From Fimbriimonadales bacterium (GTDB lineage: Bacteria; Armatimonadota; Fimbriimonadia; Fimbriimonadales; ATM1): a DNA stretch of 64,000 nt. The notes beneath the pieces are model-generated. The model searched no databases and was not told the DNA's origin. It saw only the letters and a list, made by a program, of their open reading frames with translations. Made by a program: the position numbers and the translations under genes. Shown in pieces: positions 43,200 to 51,456 of the stretch. Within the stretch, counting starts at the first letter, position 1, and each line of letters starts with the position of its first letter. The stretch is taken from assembly GCA_026129745.1 (NCBI GenBank), contig JAHCHL010000008.1, forward strand, positions 62,001 to 126,000, given 5' to 3'.

Positions 43200-43475
43200 A
43201 TGAAGACCGATTTCTACTCAAAACTCATGCTCACAGTGATCGCCGCGTCGCTCTGCGCGCTTGCGATCAAAGGGTTGGACGGATCGATAGAAGCACAGGC
43301 ACAGTCTCGAATGGCAGTTGAAGGTATGAGTGAACTCAACCGCAATGTCCAGGACATTGCGCGCAAGCTCGATGACATCAGATACCAAGGGTTGAAAGTG
43401 AAGCCGGATGGAGCAGTTGAAATCACTCAGCGTTCTACGGCTTCCCCGCTAAGAGTCAGACAAGTCGACCGCTGA
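43200..43475 (+). CDS. Small membrane-anchored protein
   Basis: A 91-residue protein with one N-terminal hydrophobic segment (LMLTVIAASLCALAIKG, about residues 9-25) followed by a short coiled-coil-like helix (MSELNRNVQDIARKLDDIRY) and a polar tail. No family recognised. It stands between ppk and the Ntn asparaginase-like gene with about 42 and 22 bases of spacing, so it may be cotranscribed with either. Confidence 0.65.
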   Translation: MKTDFYSKLMLTVIAASLCALAIKGLDGSIEAQAQSRMAVEGMSELNRNVQDIARKLDDIRYQGLKVKPDGAVEITQRSTASPLRVRQVDR

Positions 43476-43497
43476 TCGCGGATATACTGCCCGCTCG

Positions 43498-44370
43498 ATG
43501 TCAACCGTTTTCGTTTCAACATGGCTTGATGCGGGCAAACCCTGTGTCCAGCGTGCGTGGCAATCCTATCAGTCAGGCAGCGACCTCTTGACGGCTTGTG
43601 AGGAAGGACTCATCGCCGTCGAACAAGACCCTGCGTATCAAGCGATCGGATTGGGAGGATTGCCGAACGCGGACGGCGATCAGGAGCTCGACGCTGGACT
43701 CATGGATGGAACGACTCTCAAAGTTGGCGCGGTCTGCGCAGTAAGGGGAGTTCTGCCAGTTATTTCGCTCGCAAGAAAAGTTATGGATGAAACGCCACAC
43801 GTATTGATTGCGGGCGATCAGGCCCGTCGATTTGCAGAGCAGCACGGCTTCGAAATTCGCAATCTGCACTCCGAAAACAGCCTGAAGAAGTTCAATGATT
43901 GGAGGCTGCTAAGGCGCGAAGCGGAAGTGGCTCACTTGACACACGATACGGTCACGATTGTGGGCAGGGAAGAACCAGGCCATGTCGTCGCTGCGTGCAG
44001 CACAAGCGGGCTCGCATGGAAGCTGCCAGGCAGAGTCGGAGATTCCCCGATAGTCGGTGCGGGATATTACGCAGACGACGAAGCAGGTGCGGCTGGAGCG
44101 ACAGGCCTTGGCGAGGACATTTGGCGGCATATGCTTTCATATCGGGCAGTTGAAAACATGCGAAGCGGAATGAATGCAATGGAATCTTGCCAAGAAGCCG
44201 TGCGGAGAATGATAAGACGAGAACCAAGGACGGCAGAACATATCAGCGTAGTATTCGGTGTTTCAAACAAAGGCGATTGGGGAGCCGCCGCAAGCAAAGA
44301 CGGGTTCACTGCGTGGGTATGCATCGATGGCCTAATCGAAAGCCACCAAATTCCCGGCGAAAAGCTTTGA
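43498..44370 (+). CDS. Ntn-hydrolase of the asparaginase 2/aspartylglucosaminidase family
   Basis: A 290-residue autoprocessing hydrolase. It carries the family stretch GGLPNADGDQELDAGLMDG and the processing site HDTVTIVG, where the Thr after HD becomes the N-terminal nucleophile of the beta chain; then STSGLAWKLPGRVGDSPIVGAGYY, described by its GRVGDSPI core, and ATGLGEDIWR. These match N4-(beta-N-acetylglucosaminyl)-L-asparaginase more closely than isoaspartyl peptidase. No signal peptide, so probably cytoplasmic. The exact substrate (glycosylasparagine or isoaspartyl peptide) is not settled. Confidence 0.9.
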   Translation: MSTVFVSTWLDAGKPCVQRAWQSYQSGSDLLTACEEGLIAVEQDPAYQAIGLGGLPNADGDQELDAGLMDGTTLKVGAVCAVRGVLPVISLARKVMDETPHVLIAGDQARRFAEQHGFEIRNLHSENSLKKFNDWRLLRREAEVAHLTHDTVTIVGREEPGHVVAACSTSGLAWKLPGRVGDSPIVGAGYYADDEAGAAGATGLGEDIWRHMLSYRAVENMRSGMNAMESCQEAVRRMIRREPRTAEHISVVFGVSNKGDWGAAASKDGFTAWVCIDGLIESHQIPGEKL

Positions 44371-44374
44371 GCGC

Positions 44375-46744
44375 TTACCTGGGTACGGCTCCGCCTGGTG
44401 GAGGAGTCCAGTATTGGATCGGCAATCGCCAAATGCCTCGTCCCCATGTGACTGCATAGAGCGACTTTTGACCGGGCACAAACTTAAGATCATTCACCTG
44501 AACATTGGGTAAACCAAGCGGCGCAGTGCCGTTCATCCATGTGCTGCCGCCGTCATTCGTATAGAACACTCCGATATCGGTCGCAACGAAAAGTGACTTG
44601 TCAGGCGACATCGGGTGCAGCGCGATGGCTTGAGCGGGAATGTCTGGCAATCCAGATGCGCCCGATCCATCCATGCTGACCCAAACTCTCGTTGTCGCAT
44701 CCGTATTGTCGCAGCGCCAAATGTGAGGAGTTCCAGTTCCGGACAAAGCGACGAATACTTTTGTCGGGTTCGATGGATGCACTTCGATGTGTCTGATGAA
44801 GCGATTTGGCAACCCAGGCGATCCACTGTTGATCTGCTTCCAAGTGCTTCCGCCATCGCGTGTCATCCAAAGTTCGCCGTTGTTCGAGCCGGTGTAGATC
44901 GTGTTGCCGTCGGTGCGGGCAATTGCGATCGATCGAACGGTTCCACTAACTGACAACTCCTGTCCTCCCAATCTCGCGGTCCACGCGTTGGTGCTTTGCG
45001 AGTACCGCCAAAGGTAGTTCGTTCCAGCAAACAGGAAGTTCTGATTGTCAGGCCTAAGTACGATGGGAGCGATAAATGCTTTGCGGTCGCTTCCCGTGCT
45101 TGGCGTGATACTCGTGCTCGAGTTCCAATTGTTGGTCGTACGATAAACGCCGAGATTCTGAGAAGTGGCGTACTGCACGTTTGCGTTGTCTTGGCGAATT
45201 GCAGAGAACCCACCATCGCCGCCGCCGACGTTGCGCCAGTTCTGCAAGTCGCCAGTAGAAGCTGGAGTGGCGTTGTCTTGCGTTCCCCCGATCATCCTCG
45301 CCATGTTCGTTGGGTGGAAGTCACCCTTATAGAATTGCGTAACGCCGAGAAACTTGTTCAAACTGGTGTCGAAGTTCCATGTGTTGTTCGTCGGGTTGTA
45401 GTTCAACATATAGACCCCACCGTCGTTTCCTACAAGCAACTGGTTTGGGTTATTGGGGTTGACGCGAATCATGTGCTGATCGTTGTGGGTGAGCGCATTG
45501 TTGGTATACGTCAGGCCGATGGATTGCCACGTCGCGCCGCCGTCAGGTGATTGCGCAATGTCGATCAATCCGACATAGACGACATCGACCGGGGTTTCCC
45601 CTTCCATGCGATACGATGTCTCAATGTAGAAGTCGTAGCTGTGCTGACTCCAGTTGTAATTGTTGTTCCCATTCGGGAAGCCTGTGGTTATATCCGTCCA
45701 GTTTTGTCCAGCGTCTGTGCTTTTGTAAATCTTCCGTGGTTGGCCGGCCAGCAAATAAACAGTCGCCCTTTCGACTTTCGACGCCGCGATCTCAACGCTG
45801 CCCTGGAAGCTGGTCGGAAGCGGCGGATTCAGCTTTGTCCATGTCGCTCCGCGGTCACCCGATCGCCAGACCTGGCCCCCGCTGTCGAGCCCGCTCGCGT
45901 AGTACCACCGACCGCCATTCGGATAAGGCGCGCTGTATTCGACGTCCGTCCATGCAGCGTACTGATTGAGGGAAACAGACCAAGTGTCTCCTCCGTCAAG
46001 CGAACGATACAAGTAGCCCCAATAATCCTTTCCTTTGCCTGCCGTGAGCATCATGCGGTTCGGGTTGTCCGGGTCGATCATGATTCTGCGGATCGCGAAA
46101 TTGCCGAACTGCGCCTGCCCGATTGTTGTCCACGACTGTCCGCCGTCGGTGCTCTTGCGCAATCCGAAAGAATAGGGATAGTTTCCATTGAAGTCCCCTG
46201 TTCCGGCAAAGACGGTGTCGCTATTTGTCGGATGCACGGCCACGCTGTTCACAGCCAGAAATGGCCAGTCATCACTAAGTGGCGTCCATGTCTGACCCCC
46301 ATTCGTTGTCTTCCAAATGCCTCCGGTCGCCGCAGCAAGATAATAGGTGCTCGGATTGCTTGGGTCGAACGCAATGTCGTTGATGCGCCCGCTGGTGGTG
46401 CCTTGCCCATAGTAGATTCGGTAGGGTACAGGCAAATTCACAGGACCCATGAACTCCCAGCCGCCAATCCCATCCATCGCGCCGGGTGTCACCACCTTCA
46501 TCGAATCGCGGTGTGCAACGGCGAGAGGCCACTTGTCCCAATCGATCTCCTTGTTCGGATAGGCGCGCTCCTCATACCAAGCCTCATAAGACTCTTTGTA
46601 GGCAGTTTCCGGCCTTGGCGGCATATCCGCAACAGCATCCGCTGCACTGGCTATTGATTTTTCTGTGATTGACTGCGAGCAACCCGCGAAGGCAAGCGCG
46701 ATTCCAAGCGCAAACAAGCTGACTGCAATTGTCTTTCTTTCCAT
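44375..46744 (-). CDS. Large BNR/sortilin-type beta-propeller lipoprotein
   Basis: A 789-residue lipoprotein: signal ending in ALAFAGC, then two seven- or more-bladed propellers built from BNR/Asp-box repeats, e.g. IWKTTNGGQTWTPL, LRKSTDGGQSWTTI, LYRSLDGGDTWSV, VWRSGDRGATWTKL, IYKSTDAGQNWTDI, LWMTRDGGSTWKQI and VFYTNDGGSTWMN. This is the VPS10/sortilin-like glycosyl-hydrolase-74-type fold. No catalytic residues of a known hydrolase are evident. ATG 46744 has GGAGGG upstream. The gene appears GC-richer than average for the window. Convergent with the asparaginase-like gene; likely a surface protein. Confidence 0.85.
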   Translation of the reverse strand: MERKTIAVSLFALGIALAFAGCSQSITEKSIASAADAVADMPPRPETAYKESYEAWYEERAYPNKEIDWDKWPLAVAHRDSMKVVTPGAMDGIGGWEFMGPVNLPVPYRIYYGQGTTSGRINDIAFDPSNPSTYYLAAATGGIWKTTNGGQTWTPLSDDWPFLAVNSVAVHPTNSDTVFAGTGDFNGNYPYSFGLRKSTDGGQSWTTIGQAQFGNFAIRRIMIDPDNPNRMMLTAGKGKDYWGYLYRSLDGGDTWSVSLNQYAAWTDVEYSAPYPNGGRWYYASGLDSGGQVWRSGDRGATWTKLNPPLPTSFQGSVEIAASKVERATVYLLAGQPRKIYKSTDAGQNWTDITTGFPNGNNNYNWSQHSYDFYIETSYRMEGETPVDVVYVGLIDIAQSPDGGATWQSIGLTYTNNALTHNDQHMIRVNPNNPNQLLVGNDGGVYMLNYNPTNNTWNFDTSLNKFLGVTQFYKGDFHPTNMARMIGGTQDNATPASTGDLQNWRNVGGGDGGFSAIRQDNANVQYATSQNLGVYRTTNNWNSSTSITPSTGSDRKAFIAPIVLRPDNQNFLFAGTNYLWRYSQSTNAWTARLGGQELSVSGTVRSIAIARTDGNTIYTGSNNGELWMTRDGGSTWKQINSGSPGLPNRFIRHIEVHPSNPTKVFVALSGTGTPHIWRCDNTDATTRVWVSMDGSGASGLPDIPAQAIALHPMSPDKSLFVATDIGVFYTNDGGSTWMNGTAPLGLPNVQVNDLKFVPGQKSLYAVTWGRGIWRLPIQYWTPPPGGAVPR

Positions 46745-46845
46745 ACGCACCCTCCAAAGCGCCGAGCGTAGCGAACCCAGGCAACGGTGAATCCTTGACG
46801 GAATCTGATCGGCAAGGGGTTCGATACGGAGACCGCCAAAATTGT

Positions 46846-46875
46846 GGGTGGCGCCGACTGCCGCCGGCGCCACCC
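46846..46875 (-). terminator. Hairpin after the PEP-CTERM gene
   Basis: GGGTGGCGCC (46846-46855) and GGCGCCACCC (46866-46875) form a perfect ten-base stem with a ten-base loop, 31 bases beyond the minus-strand stop at 46907. On that strand it is followed by ACAATTTT, a weak U-tract. Confidence 0.6.
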
Positions 46876-46906
46876 GATCCTCGCACTCCCGGAATGGAAG
46901 CTTGCT

Positions 46907-47812
46907 CTACTTCCGTCTGCGGCGAGCCAGAAGCGCAAGCCCTGCGCCAATCGCGAGCAACGACGCAGGCTCAGGCACGGCGGTGTACTCTAGGTACCGC
47001 CCGCCGCCGGCATAGATCAGCGTCGAATTGTTTGTCCCAACGTCATAGATGTGTACGCCGGAGGCGTTCGACCAAAGAATGTTTCCGTTTCCGAGTTGAA
47101 TTACGCCGCGATTGCCGCTTCCTGCGATCGAATTGACGATGGCGCCCGTGTTGACGTCCAGCTCGTAAGTTCCTGCAGGTGAAGAGAATCCTGCAACAAG
47201 CACATTGCCGTTCGCGGCATAGTTCATTTGCTCTGCGAAGTTCAGCGTGGTGCTGTTATGAAATGTGCCGAGCGAGTTTCCGACGAGATCGTACTTGTGA
47301 ATATCGTCGTTTGCTGAACTTGACGAAACGAGAATCCCCCCCTGATGCGCAAGCACACCGAAAGGACTTGGCGCTGTAGTCGCTGTGCCAAAGAATCCCA
47401 AATTGTTTCCGGCCGTATCGAACATCACAACCGCCGCGCCAGGAGCATTGTTCGCAGTCCCTGCATTCGTTACATAGACGACATTGTTCACAAGACCCAT
47501 GCCGCGAACGTTGTCGAGTCCGCCACCAGCGAACTGGCCACCGATGTTTCCGAGAAGATTTCCAGAATAATCCCATCGCGAAATCCTGTCTCCGACTTGC
47601 TCGGAAACCCAAATCTCATTGCCAACTGGAAGCGCATGAATCGGCGTGCCGCCCTGCAACGCAAACATGTTTGGATTCATTACGCTGCCGTCGAAAGGAT
47701 TGAAGGCAACCATGCGGTTGTTCGTGCTGTCCGGCATCAAGATCATGCCTGTCGCCAAGGCCCCGGAAGCCAAGAACGCGGCTACTGAAAGGGTGGAAAT
47801 TAGCCTATTCAT
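46907..47812 (-). CDS. PEP-CTERM sorted beta-propeller protein
   Basis: A 301-residue exported protein: signal peptide (STLSVAAFLASGALA), a propeller of NHL/SMP-30-like blades (GGTPIHALPVGNEIWVSEQVG, GMGLVNNVVYVTNAG, FGVLAHQGGILVSSSS, GNVLVAGFSSPAGTYELD) and a C-terminal PEP-CTERM signal, VPEPASLLAIGAGLALLARRRRK, described by VPEPAS, a hydrophobic helix and a basic end. PEP-CTERM proteins are cleaved by an exosortase and exported to the surface or extracellular matrix. No exosortase gene is in the window. A perfect palindrome lies about 50 bases upstream of the start. Confidence 0.9.
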   Translation of the reverse strand: MNRLISTLSVAAFLASGALATGMILMPDSTNNRMVAFNPFDGSVMNPNMFALQGGTPIHALPVGNEIWVSEQVGDRISRWDYSGNLLGNIGGQFAGGGLDNVRGMGLVNNVVYVTNAGTANNAPGAAVVMFDTAGNNLGFFGTATTAPSPFGVLAHQGGILVSSSSANDDIHKYDLVGNSLGTFHNSTTLNFAEQMNYAANGNVLVAGFSSPAGTYELDVNTGAIVNSIAGSGNRGVIQLGNGNILWSNASGVHIYDVGTNNSTLIYAGGGRYLEYTAVPEPASLLAIGAGLALLARRRRK

Positions 47813-47858
47813 CTGTTCACCTCACGAGCCAGTTTACTAGCATTCAGCCTTCAATTAG

Positions 47859-47876
47859 ACTGGCAATATTGCCAGT
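47859..47876. promoter_or_regulatory. Perfect 18-base palindrome upstream of a PEP-CTERM gene
   Basis: ACTGGCAATATTGCCAGT is its own reverse complement. It lies 47 bases upstream of the ATG at 47812. Its core GGCAA-TA-TTGCC recurs with two centre bases changed upstream of the other PEP-CTERM gene (51308-51319). It may be a common operator. Confidence 0.55.
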
Positions 47877-47956
47877 ACTGGACTCTTTCCATCATTACCT
47901 GGGGGTCCACTTTCCTCTCGCAAAGGGAAACGGGTGCTCTCCGGTAGACTCTCGAC

Positions 47957-48655
47957 ATGATTCAGGTTCGTAGGTCCGCAGACCGAGGCCATTTTGATTT
48001 TGGGTGGCTGAAGACCCACCATACGTTTTCGTTCGGCAATTACCGAGACCCAGATTGGATGGGTTTTCGCACGCTGCGTGTGTTGAATGAAGACTACATA
48101 CAACCCGGTGAAGGCTTTGGCGAGCATGGACACCGCGATATGGAGATCGTTTCTTATGTCGTTTCAGGCGCACTGCAGCATTGGGACGATTTGGGCAACG
48201 GTTCGACAATTACGCGCGGGCGCATTCAGCGAATGACAGCTGGGCGCGGGGTGCGCCACGCAGAAAAGAACGGTTCTGACACCGAAGTTACGCATCTCAT
48301 TCAGATTTGGATTCTTCCTGAAGACTATGGCCTCGATCCCAGCTATGAAGAGAAAGACATTCGCGACGAAGAAAAGAAGAATACGCTGAAGCTCTTGGCT
48401 TCACACAATCCGGATTCGGGTGCCGTCAAGATTCATCAGGACGCGGCGATCTATGCTTCGATTCTCGATCCGGGTGTTGTATTGAATCACGCGCTTTCGC
48501 CGGGCCGCCACGCTTGGCTCCATGTGATCAGTGGCGAAGTCACGGTGAATGGCGAAACGCTGAAGCCTGGCGACAGCGTCGGCATCAGTGACGAATCGGA
48601 AGTTCGCATTGAGGCGCACGACACAAGTGAAATACTGCTTTTCGATCTTTCTTAG
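47957..48655 (+). CDS. Pirin family protein
   Basis: A bicupin of 232 residues. N-terminal pirin domain with HFDFGWLKTHHTFSFGNYRDP, GFGEHGHRDMEIVSYVVSGAL and the metal ligands His/His/Glu in HGHRDME, plus GRGVRHAEKN; the C-terminal cupin includes HVISGEVTVNGETLKPGD. Matches the YhaK/quercetinase-like pirins. Possible quercetin 2,3-dioxygenase or redox sensor (inference). Its 3' end overlaps the next gene by 29 bases. Confidence 0.93.
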   Translation: MIQVRRSADRGHFDFGWLKTHHTFSFGNYRDPDWMGFRTLRVLNEDYIQPGEGFGEHGHRDMEIVSYVVSGALQHWDDLGNGSTITRGRIQRMTAGRGVRHAEKNGSDTEVTHLIQIWILPEDYGLDPSYEEKDIRDEEKKNTLKLLASHNPDSGAVKIHQDAAIYASILDPGVVLNHALSPGRHAWLHVISGEVTVNGETLKPGDSVGISDESEVRIEAHDTSEILLFDLS

Positions 48656-50174
48656 CGCGCTCGTTGTTTGTGCGTGCGAGCAATCGCCGCCGACTGCTCA
48701 AGCGCAGCCGCGAATTGCCACGGAAGAGCCGATGGTCGAACCGGAACAGGATCAAACTCCGCCTCCCCCAATCGGCGCATTGGGTACGGCCGGCGACCCA
48801 AGCGCTTGGAGCCCGGCGAGCGACTTCGGGCAACCGATCAATCGCGATTTTGCTGGGATCACATGCTTTCGCGGAAACGCGCAGCGCAATTACTATGGAG
48901 AGGGTTCGATTCCAGCAGGATATTTGCGCGTTCTGTGGAGGTTGCCAATCGGTTCAGTGGACGGTTATTGGAATGGCGTTGGCTGGACTGGCCAGCCGTT
49001 GGTCGTGGAATGGCCGAATGAAACGCGAAGATGGATGAACTTCATTGAACAGCCAGGCCCGCGATCAGAGATCATCCTCGGAGCGCTCGACGGTCAAGTG
49101 CACTTCGTCGATGCCGAAACGGGAAAGCGCAGCCGAAAACCCTTGAAGATGCCGGCGCCTTATCCGATCAAGGGCACTGTGACCGTCGATCCGCGCGGCT
49201 ATCCGTTGCTCTTCGTTGGACCAGGAATGAATCGGGGACAAACTGGGTACAGAATTTTTTCTTTGCTTGATTTCAAGGAGCTTTACAATGTACGCGGCAT
49301 CGATTCGAACGCTCCGCGAAGCTGGCCGGCTTTCGACGCAAACGGCTTGGTATTGCGCGACACGCTATTGCAAGTCGGTGAGAATGGAATGTACTACCAG
49401 GTGAATCTGAATTCGTCTTGGGACGCGCAGTCCGGGAAACTGAAAATCAATCCGGATGTTCACAAGATTCGAGTCAGCGCGGCTGGTATGGAAAGCAGCG
49501 TCTCGGTTTGGGGCGATTACGCTTATTTCGGTGACAACGTTGGCAACTTGTGGCGTGTCTCGCTCGATTATCCTAAGGAAGCGCAAAAGGTTGCGACGCT
49601 GGGCGACGATATCGACAGCACGATAACATTCGATAACGATGGATCGTTCTATGTAGGCATTGAAGTCGATAAAACTGCAGGTAAGGGCGGAAAGGGGAAG
49701 CTCTTCAAGTATCAGGCGAAGGGCATGAAGTTGCTTTGGACCTATTCATTTACTGCAGGATCGATTCCTAAAGTGGAAGGGAAGAATGCGATCAATGGAG
49801 GCGTATTATCCACTGTTGCAGTATCGCCTGAGAACGACTTAGTGTATATGACGACGACTCACCATCCGACTATCGGAGCGGGGTATCTGATCGCACTTGA
49901 ACGTGAAACCGGCAAAACTCGCTGGCAGATGAAGATGCGAGGATACGGTTGGAGTTCACCGCTTGTCTTGGGAAGCCGCGTCCTTGCGATCGACAGCAAC
50001 GGAAACGTCTTTGTGCGCGATGCGCGGACCGGCGAATCGTTAATGACGAATTCGAACGGCGTCAAAATCGAGTCGATTTCTCTCGGTAGCACAATTGAAG
50101 CATCGCCGATCGTGTGGAGAGAGAAGATCTACATTGGCGTTCGTGGTGGCGCGCTGATTTGTATAGGAAAATGA
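48627..50174 (+). CDS. PQQ-type beta-propeller lipoprotein
   Basis: A lipoprotein of about 515 residues from the GTG at 48627, which gives the signal MKYCFSIFLSALVVCAC with lipobox VCAC; other starts within the pirin gene give poorer signals. A Pro-rich linker leads to a quinoprotein-like propeller (EIILGALDGQVHFVDAETGKRS, GYLIALERETGKTRWQMKMRG, GNVFVRDARTGESLM, and GGALICIGK at the end). Blade motifs of the PQQ/PQQ-like domain are clear, but metal/PQQ ligands are not obvious. Surface-located; could be a BamB-like scaffold or a dehydrogenase-like fold without activity. Confidence 0.8.
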   Translation: MKYCFSIFLSALVVCACEQSPPTAQAQPRIATEEPMVEPEQDQTPPPPIGALGTAGDPSAWSPASDFGQPINRDFAGITCFRGNAQRNYYGEGSIPAGYLRVLWRLPIGSVDGYWNGVGWTGQPLVVEWPNETRRWMNFIEQPGPRSEIILGALDGQVHFVDAETGKRSRKPLKMPAPYPIKGTVTVDPRGYPLLFVGPGMNRGQTGYRIFSLLDFKELYNVRGIDSNAPRSWPAFDANGLVLRDTLLQVGENGMYYQVNLNSSWDAQSGKLKINPDVHKIRVSAAGMESSVSVWGDYAYFGDNVGNLWRVSLDYPKEAQKVATLGDDIDSTITFDNDGSFYVGIEVDKTAGKGGKGKLFKYQAKGMKLLWTYSFTAGSIPKVEGKNAINGGVLSTVAVSPENDLVYMTTTHHPTIGAGYLIALERETGKTRWQMKMRGYGWSSPLVLGSRVLAIDSNGNVFVRDARTGESLMTNSNGVKIESISLGSTIEASPIVWREKIYIGVRGGALICIGK

Positions 50175-50187
50175 TAGGAGAACAATC

Positions 50188-50517
50188 ATGATTCGAGGTA
50201 TCCATGCCATGTACTATTCGCCTGTCGCAGCAGAGCTGCGACTGTTTTTCCGTGATGTTGTCAAGATGCCATGCATCGATGCGGGTGGCGGTTGGCTGAT
50301 AGCGACGGCTCCGGAAGGCGAGTTGGGTTTTCATGAAGGCGACGAAACGAAACCGCACATATCGCTATATTGCGATGACATCGAAGCGACGGTTGCCGAC
50401 TTGAAGTCACGGGGAGTCGAGTTTACTAGCCCAATCGAGGATCATGGATACGGGTTAGTAACAGTCTTCAAGGCGCCTGGCGAATTAAAAATTCAACTGT
50501 ATCAGAAGAACTACTGA
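50188..50517 (+). CDS. VOC superfamily (glyoxalase-like) protein
   Basis: A 109-residue single-domain vicinal-oxygen-chelate protein: IRGIHAMYYSPVAAELRLFFRDVVKMP, GELGFHEGDETKPHISLYCDDIEATVADLKSRGVEFTSPIEDHGYG and KAPGELKIQLYQ, matching the paired beta-alpha-beta-beta-beta modules. Possible metal ligands are His6, His in GFHEG and Glu in GELKI. Function may be glyoxalase-, bleomycin-resistance- or dioxygenase-like. 13 bases follow the propeller gene. Confidence 0.83.
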   Translation: MIRGIHAMYYSPVAAELRLFFRDVVKMPCIDAGGGWLIATAPEGELGFHEGDETKPHISLYCDDIEATVADLKSRGVEFTSPIEDHGYGLVTVFKAPGELKIQLYQKNY

Positions 50518-50614
50518 TCAATTTGAAACCTTCTGCCTAGCAATGCAAGTGGCTAACAGTCGCTTGTGTACGGGTTGTTATCGATGCTGAAGTCTCGTGA
50601 TATCAAATGGAGAA

Positions 50615-50646
50615 AAGTGGCTCGCTCAGTATCGAGCGAGCCACTT
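50615..50646 (-). terminator. Strong hairpin after the second PEP-CTERM gene
   Basis: AAGTGGCTCGCTC (50615-50627) pairs perfectly with GAGCGAGCCACTT (50634-50646) around AGTATC, a 13-base stem, 17 bases beyond the minus-strand stop at 50664. On that strand the stem is followed by TTCTCC, so the T-run including the stem end is TTTTC. Confidence 0.75.
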
Positions 50647-50663
50647 GAAGCGAATTGGAAAAC

Positions 50664-51281
50664 TCAGTTCCTGCGTCGCCTTGCCGCAAGTGCCGCCAAG
50701 CCGATACCGAGAACTGCAAGTGTCGCAGGCTCAGGAACGACGTCATAGTGGACGTTTCCTGCAAAAGTTCTTGGTTCGAAGAACGTGCCCGTGAATGCCA
50801 CTGTCGATACGACTGCCGTTCGGCTAAACAATCGAATATCCGCGTTTTCCCAAGTCTCCTGAGGCGGAGCAGCTGCGGTGCCGTTGTAGCGGATCCCGCC
50901 GCCCGCGGTAATTGCTTGCAGGTACACAGCGACCGTCTGTCCTGCTGCAATATGGATGTCTGAGGTCAGCACAAGCGGATCGAGCACAAGTGTCCCTTGG
51001 CGAGTGCCAGTCAATGTCTGGGTCAATGTCCATCCAACCGGGCTATTGGTGAAACCAACATAGGTTCCGGGGCGTGTCCAGACCTCGACGTCGACTTGAG
51101 TTCCAATCGTACCGGTATAGGCAACATCGAATTGAGTTACAAACAAGTCGGGACCAAGTGCTGTGAGGTCCATGAAGATGCCGCCGCTGCCGTTGTTCGG
51201 CGGGCCGGTCGAAAGTATGCCTGCCATGCTGACCGCAGGGGCCAAAAGCAGGACGGCTGCGAAGTATCCTCTCATACGCAT
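50664..51281 (-). CDS. PEP-CTERM sorted protein
   Basis: A 205-residue exported protein with signal (AAVLLLAPAVSMAG), a beta-rich body (LFVTQFDVAYTGTIGTQVDVEVWTRPGTYVGF) and a clear PEP-CTERM end: VVPEPATLAVLGIGLAALAARRRRN, seen as VPEPAT, a hydrophobic helix and Arg-rich tail. AAGGAGAG precedes the start at 51281, with a second ATG two codons in. No other domain recognised. It shares with the first PEP-CTERM gene an upstream palindrome and a strong downstream hairpin. Confidence 0.88.
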   Translation of the reverse strand: MRMRGYFAAVLLLAPAVSMAGILSTGPPNNGSGGIFMDLTALGPDLFVTQFDVAYTGTIGTQVDVEVWTRPGTYVGFTNSPVGWTLTQTLTGTRQGTLVLDPLVLTSDIHIAAGQTVAVYLQAITAGGGIRYNGTAAAPPQETWENADIRLFSRTAVVSTVAFTGTFFEPRTFAGNVHYDVVPEPATLAVLGIGLAALAARRRRN

Positions 51282-51307
51282 TCTCTCCTTAGTTCAGAAT
51301 CGGCTTA

Positions 51308-51319
51308 GGCAAGATTGCC
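51308..51319. promoter_or_regulatory. Palindrome upstream of the second PEP-CTERM gene
   Basis: GGCAA-GA-TTGCC, 27 bases upstream of the ATG at 51281. With one more base it reads GGCAAGATTGCCA, differing by a single base from GGCAATATTGCCA in the palindrome at 47859-47876. Confidence 0.45.
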
Positions 51320-51456
51320 AACTGAAAGCCAGTGTAACGCAATTCGAACAAAAGCCAACATTTCCGGCTGCAGTGAGATGTAGATCTGGTAGTTTTGCTG
51401 GGTCGCTGGCGGGAAGGACTCTGAGTTCTGCCAAGCGCAAAAATAAGGCGGGTGGC

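Noticed and set aside
45551-46657. A 368-codon plus-strand frame opposite the BNR lipoprotein gene
   Set aside because: It lies wholly antisense to a gene with clear Asp-box repeats, has no ribosome site, signal or family features, and follows from the GC-rich codon pattern of the real gene.
47859-47876. Possible sigma-54 promoter (TGGCA...TTGC) in the PEP-CTERM palindrome
   Set aside because: The GG to GC distance is nine bases, while sigma-54 sites need twelve.
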